Part shown: positions 1-6,676 of the stretch, in pieces
How the letters are laid out: each line of letters opens with the position of its first letter
How positions within the stretch are numbered: position 1 is the stretch's first letter
NCBI GenBank assembly: GCA_051878575.1
Contig: JBJEKJ010000017.1
Span: 1-16,418, forward strand
Length of the DNA: 16,418 nucleotides
Source of the DNA: CALZFJ01 sp051878575
GTDB lineage: Bacteria; Bacteroidota; Bacteroidia; Bacteroidales; Muribaculaceae
Direction of reading: 5' to 3'
Notes under the pieces: generated by a model
Told to the model about the DNA's origin: nothing
What the model saw: the letters and a program-made list of their open reading frames with translations, nothing else
Databases searched by the model: none
Program-made: the position numbers and the translations under genes

Positions 1-695
1 GAGTTACCTGTAATCGACACATCCACGCCCTCATGCCACATGATTTTCACGCCTTCGCGCACATCGTCGGCACCATAGCATTTAACCTTAGCGCGCGGGC
101 CATTTGAGTAAGGAGTCTCGCTCACGATTTTCAGCTCGCCAGTATAATAGTCAAATTCAGTCTGCACATAAGTGAAGCCATTGATGCGCGAGATAATCTT
201 CGCAGCGTCTTTACCAAGGCCATTGAGGATTACACGGAGAGGCTCCTTGCGCACCTTGTCGGCCTTAGCGGCAATCTTGATTGCTCCCTCAGCAGCAGCG
301 AACGACTCGTGACCAGCCAGGAAAGCGAAGCACTTGGTCTCCTCGCGGAGCAAGCGGGCAGCAAGATTTCCATGTCCCAATCCCACCTTACGGTCATCAG
401 CTACCGAACCGGGGATACAGAACGACTGAAGGCCGATACCGATAGCCTCGGCAGCATCAGCAGCGTTTTTGCAACCTTTCTTCAATGCAATAGCGGCGCC
501 TACGACGTAAGCCCACTTGGCGTTCTCAAAACAGATAGGCTGAGTCTCCTCACAAGTTTGATAAGGATCAATACCGGCAGCCTCGCATATTTGGTTAGCC
601 TCCTCAATATCTTTGATTCCGTTCTCGTTCAAGGCAGCAAGAATCTGCTTGATGCGACGGTCCTGAGATTCAAATTTTACTTCTCTTAATGCCAT
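1..695 (-). CDS. GGGtGRT-family protein, 3' end beyond window
   Basis: The protein starts at the ATG at 695 and reads off the left edge after 231 visible residues. It resembles the Bacteroidota/Clostridia family named for a GGGtGRT motif, whose function I do not know. That motif is not in the visible part and should lie past the edge, so the call rests on overall similarity and on the partner gene. Visible features are seven cysteines (residues 37, 48, 55, 75, 93, 122, 206), glycine-rich stretches such as VGLGHGN near 104-110 and LAGHESFAAAEG near 126-137, and no signal peptide or membrane segment, so it should be cytosolic. The start is well set: AAGGAGG lies 9 nt upstream of the ATG, unusually strong for this group. 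The gene follows the Fe-S scaffold gene by 17 nt, so the two are probably one transcript. A role in Fe-S or redox chemistry is inferred from the neighbour only. Confidence 0.8.
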   Translation of the reverse strand, partial: MALREVKFESQDRRIKQILAALNENGIKDIEEANQICEAAGIDPYQTCEETQPICFENAKWAYVVGAAIALKKGCKNAADAAEAIGIGLQSFCIPGSVADDRKVGLGHGNLAARLLREETKCFAFLAGHESFAAAEGAIKIAAKADKVRKEPLRVILNGLGKDAAKIISRINGFTYVQTEFDYYTGELKIVSETPYSNGPRAKVKCYGADDVREGVKIMWHEGVDVSITGN

Positions 696-712
696 AATGT
701 ATTTCCTCCTTA

Positions 713-1405
713 TTATTCTTTACGTGGGTCAATATATTTAGCGGCCTCCTCGAAACGTCCGTAGTGGCCTTTAGCTTTCTCCAATGCTGCCTCAGGAGTC
801 TCACCCTTCTTCAAGAAGTCGGTGAACTTGCCGAGATGCAAGAACTCATATCCGATAACCTCATTGTTCTCGTCGAGAGCCATGCGAGTACAATAGCCTT
901 CGGCCATCTCAAGATAGCGCGGACCTTTTGCCAAAGTACCAAACATCGTTCCCACCTGGCTGCGGAGTCCCTTTCCAAGATCCTCAAGCGATGCGCCCAC
1001 CACGAGGCCGCCCTCGGAGAACGCCGACTGGGTGCGTCCGTAGACAATCTGCAAGAACAGCTCGCGCATGGCGGTGTTGATAGCGTCGCACACGAGGTCG
1101 GTGTTCAGAGCCTCAAGGATAGTCTTTCCGGGAAGAATCTCCGATGCCATTGCAGCCGAGTGAGTCATTCCCGAGCATCCGATGGTCTCCACCAATGCCT
1201 CTTGGATGATACCTTCCTTCACATTAAGGGTCAATTTGCACGCACCCTGCTGTGGAGCACACCAGCCGATACCGTGAGTAAGACCGGAAATATCCTTAAT
1301 CTCCTTTGATCTAACCCATTTTCCCTCCTCTGGTATAGGAGCTGAAGGGTGGTTAGCGCCCTTCTTTACGCAGCACATTTCCTGTACTTCATGTGAATAA
1401 ACCAT
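713..1405 (-). CDS. Iron-sulfur cluster assembly scaffold (IscU/NifU N-terminal-like)
   Basis: This 230-residue cytosolic protein resembles the IscU/NifU-N scaffold fold, which holds a nascent Fe-S cluster. The core at about residues 47-115 reads like IscU: a strand ending KLTLNV, then VETIGCSGMTHSAAMAS (72-88), then GKTILEAL, matching the KLQIKV, YGCGSAIASSS and GKSLDEA regions of IscU. Cysteines are at 11, 12, 49, 56, 77, 106 and 172. By eye, Cys77 matches the second IscU ligand. Cys49/Cys56 sit near but not at the first, and the third-ligand region (GLVVGASLEDLGKGL, 133-147) has glycine or alanine in place of cysteine. The protein is longer than IscU (about 130 aa), with an N-terminal CC pair and an extra C-terminal region from about 160. 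It is the first gene of an operon with the GGGtGRT gene. The start is the ATG at 1405, preceded by AAAGAGAAG. It may serve a special client rather than general Fe-S assembly. Confidence 0.82.
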   Translation of the reverse strand: MVYSHEVQEMCCVKKGANHPSAPIPEEGKWVRSKEIKDISGLTHGIGWCAPQQGACKLTLNVKEGIIQEALVETIGCSGMTHSAAMASEILPGKTILEALNTDLVCDAINTAMRELFLQIVYGRTQSAFSEGGLVVGASLEDLGKGLRSQVGTMFGTLAKGPRYLEMAEGYCTRMALDENNEVIGYEFLHLGKFTDFLKKGETPEAALEKAKGHYGRFEEAAKYIDPRKE

Positions 1406-1549
1406 AATCTTCTCTTTATTTAATCGTAATATAGTTATGTTTCTTTCTCGGAGCTACCACTGATTTCGGTCGCCATCGCCAATATCTACAACAACAAAAC
1501 CTACGTCGTTTGTTCGCTCGATATACAGTGTAAAATTAATTAAAAAAAC

Positions 1550-1557
1550 CAAATCTA
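1550..1557 (-). promoter_or_regulatory. Candidate -7 box for the Fe-S scaffold operon
   Basis: TAGATTTG on the minus strand fits the Bacteroidales -7 consensus TAnnTTTG. The upstream -33 region is A/T-rich but lacks a clear TTTG, so the promoter is only partly supported. It would give a leader of about 135 nt before the ATG at 1405. I see no riboswitch or strong hairpin in that leader. Confidence 0.4.
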
Positions 1558-1608
1558 CAATGCGTTGTCACGTTTTTTTAAGATTTTTTTCAGATGCGTG
1601 CCACAAGC

Positions 1609-1998
1609 TCAGCGTTTTCGAGTATAGCATGTGGCAATACCGCCCTCCTGAAGCCTCAACGTGTCGGCAGTGAGAGTGTCGACTCTGTATCTCACCACCT
1701 CGGCAACGACGCTGTCGCCCACAGGCTTTGCGGCGTCAATCAGCAGCGAGTCGCCGACGAGCTTCCACGAGCGCATTTCCACGCTCAGCATATTTACCGC
1801 CACCGCCCTGTTGTCGGCATAGAGCACGAAGCCGCGCACGGTGTCGCCCGCCGGTTTCAGCCATGCGCCAACTATCGTGGCAAACGAGTCGGTCACCACA
1901 CTGTCGGAGTCGTTACAATCCACACAGCCTGTCGATCTTCCTCCGCCACACGAAGCCAGAGCAGCTATGGCAAGCACAAAAAAGAGTATTTTTCTCAC
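1609..1998 (-). CDS. Small lipocalin-like lipoprotein
   Basis: The predicted product is a 129-residue lipoprotein. The start chosen is the GTG at 1998, giving MRKILFFVLAIAALASCGGG: a basic N-terminus, a hydrophobic stretch, and a lipobox LASC with lipidated Cys17. A longer reading from a TTG at 2031 is possible but less likely, because that codon overlaps the promoter -7 box. The mature part (about IVGAWLKP, GFVLYADNRAVAVNML, SWKLVGDSLLI, then DTLTADTLRL) looks like the lipocalin-3-like beta-barrel domain of small Bacteroides lipoproteins, with its GxW opening motif and DSLLI and DTLRL strands. It should sit in an envelope membrane facing the periplasm or surface. No ligand can be assigned. 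It is probably monocistronic, 203 nt upstream of the scaffold gene. A short cysteine motif CVDC follows the lipidation site. Confidence 0.75.
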   Translation of the reverse strand: MRKILFFVLAIAALASCGGGRSTGCVDCNDSDSVVTDSFATIVGAWLKPAGDTVRGFVLYADNRAVAVNMLSVEMRSWKLVGDSLLIDAAKPVGDSVVAEVVRYRVDTLTADTLRLQEGGIATCYTRKR

Positions 1999-2028
1999 TA
2001 TTCCAAAAAGCGTTTTCGTTAAGCACTG

Positions 2029-2060
2029 CAAAATTAGCTTATTTCCGCCAAAATATCAAC
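2029..2060 (-). promoter_or_regulatory. Bacteroidales-type promoter of the lipoprotein gene
   Basis: On the minus strand GTTG (2060-2057) is followed by exactly 20 nt and then TAATTTTG (2036-2029), a good match to TTTG-N20-TAnnTTTG. Transcription should start near 2022, just ahead of the GTG at 1998. This argues against translation from the TTG at 2031. Confidence 0.65.
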
Positions 2061-2099
2061 ATATCCCACAAAACTTTATGGAAAATGCCACATCTACCG

Positions 2100-2136
2100 A
2101 AAAAAATCCCTGCGCCGGAACGTCCGACACAGGGAT
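2100..2136 (-). terminator. Intrinsic terminator after PPi-phosphofructokinase
   Basis: A 14-bp stem (ATCCCTGTGTCGGA paired with TCCGGCGCAGGGAT, two G-T wobbles) with a 3-nt loop spans 2136-2106. On the minus strand it is followed by a run of T at 2105-2100. It lies 25 nt past the stop of the phosphofructokinase gene and separates it from the lipoprotein promoter. Confidence 0.9.
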
Positions 2137-2161
2137 GCAAGCTGTGAGTTAGGATAAAAAT

Positions 2162-3814
2162 TTATTTTCCACCTTGCTCATAATATAATGTGCGCGAAGG
2201 TTGGTCGCAAACTTCAGCCGGCCCGAAATATTGGATAGGACCGGGATATACGTAGCATGTGTTCAGAGCCCACTCGGCACGGTGCTGTGCGAACTTCTGG
2301 AAAGGTGCGCCATCGAGGTCGACGAGAGCCTTTTGTATCACCGGCTTCATCTTGCCGTTGCGGCGCTCCATGTTCATCATCATAGTGATAGGAATACCGC
2401 CTGCGATCCATTGAACAGAAGGCTTGGTGAGGTTGCGAATCGACGACATGTAGCCCGTTGCTCCACAGTTGATAAGCTGTGCGGCATTGTAGCCGAGTGC
2501 ATAGCAATAGTCGGCATCGAAGTTCGACGGGTCGGCACAACGTCCCTCGTAGCCAAAGAAGTGGTGCAGAGGCGAGAATTTGCCGACATATTCGCCGGCT
2601 TCCTTCATCTCCTTCAGCTTCTTGCCCACCATCTCGCTGAGCAGCTTCTCCGTCTCGATAAGCGAAACCTGTACGTTTCCGTGCGGGTCGCGGTCGAGCG
2701 AGAGCTGACGGGCGACGCCCACAGGAAGGCTCTCGAAAGTGGCTGCATTCTCAGCCGAAAGGTTCTTGATGACGAATGCGCGCTGAGCTTCGGCATCGAG
2801 CGATGCGAAGTCGGGGCTCTTTGCGAGCAGGTCGTTAAGCTCAGCGATAAGTGCCTTCATTGCAGGGATAAACTCGATAAGGCCTTCGGGAATGAGCACG
2901 GTGCCGAAGTTGTTGCCATTTGCGGCACGGTTGGCCACCACTTTTGCGATATCGGCAACGATGTCGTTGAGAGTCATCTTCTTTGCCTCAACCTCCTCAG
3001 AGATAACGCAATAGTTAGGCTGAGTCTGAAGCGCGCACTCCAATGCGATGTGCGAAGCCGAGCGGCCCATCAGCTTAATGAAGTGCCAGTATTTCTTGGC
3101 TGAATTACAGTCGCGCTGAATGTTGCCGATAACCTCCGAGTACACCTTTGTAGCGGTGTCGAATCCGAACGAGGTCTCAATCAAGCCGTTTTTAAGGTCG
3201 CCATCGATAGTCTTCGGGCAGCCAATCACTTGCACGCCGGCATTCTTGGCCTTATAGTATTCGGCGAGCACGCAGGCATTGGTGTTGGAGTCGTCGCCAC
3301 CGATAATCACAAGCGCCTTGATGTTCAGCTCCTTCAAGATTTCAAGACCTTTCTCGAATTGCTCGGGCTCCTCAAGTTTGGTACGTCCTGAGCCGATAAT
3401 GTCGAAACCGCCGGTGTTGCGATACTCATCAATGATAGCAGCAGTGAGTTCCATATACTTATGGTCGACCAATCCGCCGGGACCCATCAGGAAGCCGTAG
3501 AGACGGCTGTCCTTGTTGATAGCCTTCACGCCATCAAAAAGTCCGCTTATCACGTTGTGTCCGCCCGGAGCTTGTCCACCCGAAAGAATCACACCCACAT
3601 TTATAGCGGGCTGACCCTTAGCGGCCTTGGCAAGTTTCTCGAAAGTCAACTCGGGCAAGCCATAAGTGTTAGGGAACAATTTCTTGATTTCTTCTTGGTC
3701 GGCAACCGACTGGGTTGGTTCGCCTTCAACAGCTTTTACTGCTCCCCAAAGTGCCGACGGCAATTTGGGCTGATAAGCAGCACGAGCTTTCTGTAATGCG
3801 CTCTTTTTTGTCAT
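2162..3814 (-). CDS. pfp: Diphosphate--fructose-6-phosphate 1-phosphotransferase (PPi-PFK, long form)
   Basis: This cytosolic glycolytic enzyme reversibly phosphorylates fructose 6-phosphate to fructose 1,6-bisphosphate with pyrophosphate instead of ATP. Signature motifs are LSGGQAPGG (77-85), GGDDSNT (172-178), PKTIDGDL (200-207) and MGRSASH (249-255). The second Asp in GGDDS and the Lys in PKTIDGD are the residues that distinguish PPi-dependent from ATP-dependent PFKs, and Asp204 matches the catalytic base. At 550 residues it belongs to the long PPi-PFK class (plant-like and spirochaete-like) common in Bacteroidota. The ATG at 3814 is chosen because the N-terminus MTKKSALQKARAAYQPKLPS is typical of this family. 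The gene stands alone, with a candidate promoter upstream and a strong terminator downstream. The PPi it uses would come from biosynthesis, including the KdsB reaction encoded nearby, but that link is general rather than specific. Confidence 0.97.
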   Translation of the reverse strand: MTKKSALQKARAAYQPKLPSALWGAVKAVEGEPTQSVADQEEIKKLFPNTYGLPELTFEKLAKAAKGQPAINVGVILSGGQAPGGHNVISGLFDGVKAINKDSRLYGFLMGPGGLVDHKYMELTAAIIDEYRNTGGFDIIGSGRTKLEEPEQFEKGLEILKELNIKALVIIGGDDSNTNACVLAEYYKAKNAGVQVIGCPKTIDGDLKNGLIETSFGFDTATKVYSEVIGNIQRDCNSAKKYWHFIKLMGRSASHIALECALQTQPNYCVISEEVEAKKMTLNDIVADIAKVVANRAANGNNFGTVLIPEGLIEFIPAMKALIAELNDLLAKSPDFASLDAEAQRAFVIKNLSAENAATFESLPVGVARQLSLDRDPHGNVQVSLIETEKLLSEMVGKKLKEMKEAGEYVGKFSPLHHFFGYEGRCADPSNFDADYCYALGYNAAQLINCGATGYMSSIRNLTKPSVQWIAGGIPITMMMNMERRNGKMKPVIQKALVDLDGAPFQKFAQHRAEWALNTCYVYPGPIQYFGPAEVCDQPSRTLYYEQGGK

Positions 3815-3866
3815 ACGTCTTTTTATATATTAAATATAAGTTTTGTGCTATTTTGGTTGTCGTTTG

Positions 3867-3898
3867 CAAATTTCGTAAAAAATTATTATTCTGCCAAC
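3867..3898 (-). promoter_or_regulatory. Candidate promoter of PPi-phosphofructokinase gene
   Basis: On the minus strand GTTG (3898-3895), 20 nt, then GAAATTTG (3874-3867) is a one-mismatch match to the Bacteroidales consensus. It predicts a leader of about 45 nt. The 3815-3970 gap also holds T-runs past the M16 gene end but no clear hairpin. Confidence 0.45.
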
Positions 3899-3970
3899 AA
3901 AAAAGGTGGCTAAATTTCACATTCGCATCCATTACGGTAAAAAAGTGTCGGAAAGGAATTCAGCTCACAG

Positions 3971-5284
3971 TCAGAACAGGCGGTTGAGAGTAGGCTCGAT
4001 TTTGGAGCGGTCACCTGCCACGGCTATCGTAGCGTCGGCAGGATTGAGATATTTCCCGGCCATCTCGCGCAAATCGGCGGCAGTGATTTGCCGCAATTGC
4101 TCCACCTGACGGTCGAAGTAGTCGGGCGACACTCCGAAGAAGAGTGTTGAGCCCACATACGACGCCAGCGAGAATGGCGTGTCAAACATCTTCACCAAGT
4201 CACTCATTATATATGATTTCACCATCATCAGCTCATCGTCGGGAATCAGATCGGTGCGCAACAGCTCCATCTCACGCCTCACCTCGTCAATGAGCGCGCC
4301 CACGTAGGAGTTGTCGCACTCGGTGGCAATAACTATGTGGGCGCCCGAGATGCGGCCGAGCAGACTTGCGGTGATACCGTAGGTGTAACCCTTGTCCTCG
4401 CGCACGTTGCTCATAAGGCGGCTGCCGAAATATCCTCCGAGCGCCATGACGAGCACGCGCAGCTTGATATAGTCGGGATGGCTCCGCGGAATGGCAGGCA
4501 TGAACATTGAGATGCCGGCCTGAACGACATTGCCACAGTCGACTATCGAGAAACGGCTCTCGCTGCGGCTCTCGGCGGGTCGAGCAAGAGGCTCGGCCTC
4601 GCGCACCTGCGGCACCTTGCCGAACAGCTCGGTCACCATATCGAGCACCCGCCCGCCTATACGCCCCGACAGCAGCAATGTGCAGTTGGCAGGATGGTAG
4701 TATCGGCCATGAAAGCGCCGAAGGTCGTCGATTGTCACATCATCGATATGCGAGTCGCGTATGTCGCGGGCAAGAGGATGATCGGTGCCGAAAAAGAGTC
4801 TCGACGCCTCGACGTTGGCCCGATATCTCACCTTCATGCGTGCCGTGCGATAGGCATTGCGCATCTTGCCGCGCACGAGCTCGTATTCCTTTTCGGGAAA
4901 TGCCGGACGGCACACTATGTCGACGAGCATTGGCAGCGTGTCGGCAAGGCATCGATTGAGCGAGTGTAGCGTCACGATAGAGTGATTGTCGGTGCATCGC
5001 GAGCCGAACCACGAGCCATAGAAATCGAGTTTCTCGGCAACGTCCTGAGAGGCGTATGTGTCGCTGCCATGCACTATCATCGACGATGTCAGCGTGGCGG
5101 TCATCGGCTTAGGCTCGTCGAAAGTCCCGCCCCCGTATGCCACCTCAATGCGATTTATATCCTGAGCTCCGCCATCGACCACATATATGCGCGTACCGTT
5201 GGGCAGCACCTCAGGCTCGGGGCAGGAATAGCTCATTGCGCCAAACGTCGCTATGCGGGGCTGTTGTGTATAGTCTATGCTCAT
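3971..5284 (-). CDS. M16-family (insulinase-like) protein lacking the HxxEH zinc motif
   Basis: The 437-residue protein has the two-lobe M16B layout. The N-terminal half carries the family pattern VLPNGTRIYVV, then VAYGGGTFDEP, then SQDVAEKLDFYGSWFG. Where active enzymes have HxxEH (about residues 64-68) it reads TLTSS, so zinc binding and proteolysis are not expected from this chain. The C-terminal half keeps the R/Y substrate-binding signature (SRLMSNVREDKGYTYGI, 288-304) found in M16 partner subunits. This fits the non-catalytic subunit of a heterodimeric M16B peptidase, or a chaperone-like role. No signal peptide is visible, so it should be cytosolic. It starts at the ATG at 5284, 40 nt after kdsB ends, so it is probably the last gene of the NfeD-kdsB-M16 operon. 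No HxxEH partner is encoded in this window. The family call is firm and the inactive status is read from one motif. Confidence 0.88.
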   Translation of the reverse strand: MSIDYTQQPRIATFGAMSYSCPEPEVLPNGTRIYVVDGGAQDINRIEVAYGGGTFDEPKPMTATLTSSMIVHGSDTYASQDVAEKLDFYGSWFGSRCTDNHSIVTLHSLNRCLADTLPMLVDIVCRPAFPEKEYELVRGKMRNAYRTARMKVRYRANVEASRLFFGTDHPLARDIRDSHIDDVTIDDLRRFHGRYYHPANCTLLLSGRIGGRVLDMVTELFGKVPQVREAEPLARPAESRSESRFSIVDCGNVVQAGISMFMPAIPRSHPDYIKLRVLVMALGGYFGSRLMSNVREDKGYTYGITASLLGRISGAHIVIATECDNSYVGALIDEVRREMELLRTDLIPDDELMMVKSYIMSDLVKMFDTPFSLASYVGSTLFFGVSPDYFDRQVEQLRQITAADLREMAGKYLNPADATIAVAGDRSKIEPTLNRLF

Positions 5285-5324
5285 TTCTTTCTCTGAATGA
5301 TTTAATAAGGCGGCCTGTGTGCCG

Positions 5325-6098
5325 TCACACTCCGGCTGCGCCGCTCTCTATGAGTCTAACGGCATTCTCAAGGTCGGCAGGAGTGTCGATGCCGATTGTA
5401 GCACAGTCGGTCACTCCCACCTTGATGCGGTAGCCGTTCTGGAGCCAACGAAGCTGCTCAAGCGACTCGGCAACCTCAAGGCTCGATTGCGGCAGCCGTG
5501 TGATCTCGGCAAGTGCCCCGCTGCGGTAGGCATACATTCCCACATGGGTGTAGAATTGGTGCATCGACGCCCACTGCCCCGGCTCGGCATTACGCACGAA
5601 GGGTATCACCGAGCGTGAGAAGTAGAGTGCGTTCATCGCATTGTCAACCACCACTTTCGGGGTATTGCAATCGGCAAGTGCCTCATATCCGCGAGAGGCG
5701 TCGAAGCGCCTCACGAGGGTTGCTATCTGAGCTTCGGGATCGTCGAAGCACTCCATCACAGTCCTAAGCTGCGACGGCTGGATGAACGGCTCGTCGCCCT
5801 GAATGTTGATTATCACATCCTCGCCCTCCCCTATCTTGGCGAAAGCCTCCTGACAGCGGTCGGTTCCACTGCGATGATGTGTCCCCGTCATCACCACATC
5901 GCCGCCGAAAGCCTTCACGGCGTCGTAAATGCGGCTATCGTCGGTAGCCACCCACACACGGTCGAGCACCTTGCGGGCCTGCCGCCACACGCGCTCTATC
6001 ATCGGCTTGCCGGCAATCATCGCCAGAGGCTTGCCCGGAAAGCGCGTCGACGCATAGCGCGCCGGAATTATTCCTATATATCTGAGCTCATTTTTCAT
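5325..6098 (-). CDS. kdsB: 3-deoxy-manno-octulosonate cytidylyltransferase
   Basis: KdsB joins CTP and Kdo to make CMP-Kdo and pyrophosphate, activating Kdo for the inner core of lipopolysaccharide. It is a cytosolic nucleotidyltransferase. The N-terminal nucleotide-binding motif IPARYASTRFPGKPL (11-25), HHRSGTDR (74-81) and the metal-binding INIQGDEPF (97-105) are all present, as is VGMYAYR in the C-terminal half. Its 257 residues match the usual length. The ATG at 6098 is chosen because MKNELRYIGIIPAR is the natural N-terminus. It follows the NfeD-like gene by 39 nt and precedes the M16-like gene by 40 nt on the same strand, suggesting one transcript. Other Kdo genes (kdsA, kdsC, waaA) are not here. 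Its last codons share a 15-bp identical stretch with the end of the NfeD-like gene. Confidence 0.97.
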   Translation of the reverse strand: MKNELRYIGIIPARYASTRFPGKPLAMIAGKPMIERVWRQARKVLDRVWVATDDSRIYDAVKAFGGDVVMTGTHHRSGTDRCQEAFAKIGEGEDVIINIQGDEPFIQPSQLRTVMECFDDPEAQIATLVRRFDASRGYEALADCNTPKVVVDNAMNALYFSRSVIPFVRNAEPGQWASMHQFYTHVGMYAYRSGALAEITRLPQSSLEVAESLEQLRWLQNGYRIKVGVTDCATIGIDTPADLENAVRLIESGAAGV

Positions 6099-6137
6099 AA
6101 TTGCGTTTTATAATCATTTGTCAACAATCAAGCGCCG

Positions 6138-6494
6138 TCACACTCCGGGAGCAAAACGCTCCACGTAGAGCTGAGTATTCTCATATTTCGTCACGAGAAT
6201 ATCCTCGCCGGCATCGATGAAGTCTTGCACCGACACCGCGTCGAGCAGCGAGCCGTCCACCTTTATCTTTCCCGACGGACGCAACACCGTAAGCGCCACA
6301 CCGCGCTTGCCAACAAATTTTGACACGTCGGCAGGCACGCCGATGTAGCCCTCGTCGATGTCTTGCTCCTTGTGCAAGGCAAAATCGCGCAGCACGCTAT
6401 CCTTGCGCAGCGAGCGGCTCACCACCCACAGCACAAGCACCAATACCACCGTGGCACCAAGCAGTGCCAGCAAAACCAATAACTCCACAGTCAT
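6138..6494 (-). CDS. Short NfeD-like membrane protein (one TM plus OB-fold domain)
   Basis: The product, from the ATG at 6494, is 118 residues. An N-terminal membrane helix (about residues 4-25) and a basic stretch lead into a domain reading KRGVALTVLRPSGKIKVDGSL, then DAG-EDILVTK and LYVERF. This is the pattern of the NfeD C-terminal OB-fold (G-x-A-x-T-x-LRPSGK). Full NfeD proteins have several TM helices and often an N-terminal serine protease domain, and usually sit next to a flotillin/SPFH gene. Here there is one helix and no such neighbour. A longer reading from a TTG at 6524 adds ten residues before the helix and is less likely. It is the first gene of the presumed operon with kdsB. A role in membrane organisation is inferred from the family only. 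Confidence 0.78.
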   Translation of the reverse strand: MTVELLVLLALLGATVVLVLVLWVVSRSLRKDSVLRDFALHKEQDIDEGYIGVPADVSKFVGKRGVALTVLRPSGKIKVDGSLLDAVSVQDFIDAGEDILVTKYENTQLYVERFAPGV

Positions 6495-6607
6495 AGTCCT
6501 ATGCGTTATATTAAATACAAACAATATTGAGAGACGTTTTCAGGGTTTCTCATCAGTAAACCTACGAGGCAGGAGTGCGAAATTGCCTCCGGCCTCCTAT
6601 TTCTATG

Positions 6608-6615
6608 CAAAATTA
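6608..6615 (-). promoter_or_regulatory. Candidate -7 box for NfeD-kdsB-M16 operon
   Basis: TAATTTTG on the minus strand at 6615-6608 matches TAnnTTTG. The -33 region (about 6636-6640) reads TGAAG on the minus strand, a weak match. It would give a leader of about 105 nt before the ATG at 6494, containing G/C-rich GAGGC and GCCTC segments that could pair. Confidence 0.4.
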
Positions 6616-6653
6616 CACAATTTCCAATTAAGAGGCTTCACATTTTTGCAAAT

Positions 6654-6676
6654 AAATGTCACTTCGTGTGACATTT
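6654..6676 (-). terminator. Hairpin spanning the stop codon of the UPF0104 gene
   Basis: AAATGTCAC and GTGACATTT form a perfect 9-bp stem with a 5-nt loop. The TGA stop of the membrane protein (6661-6659) lies inside it. On the minus strand it is followed by ATTTGC rather than a clean T-run, so termination may be weak. It is the only terminator-like structure between this gene and the NfeD-like gene. Confidence 0.5.

Noticed and set aside
764..1309. Long plus-strand reading frame opposite the Fe-S scaffold gene
   Set aside because: It is antisense to a clear conserved gene; the product has no recognisable motif and arises from codon bias.
2201..3103. 300-codon plus-strand reading frame opposite PPi-phosphofructokinase
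   Set aside because: The sense strand encodes all motifs of PPi-PFK; the antisense product is rich in Cys, His, Val and Arg without any domain.
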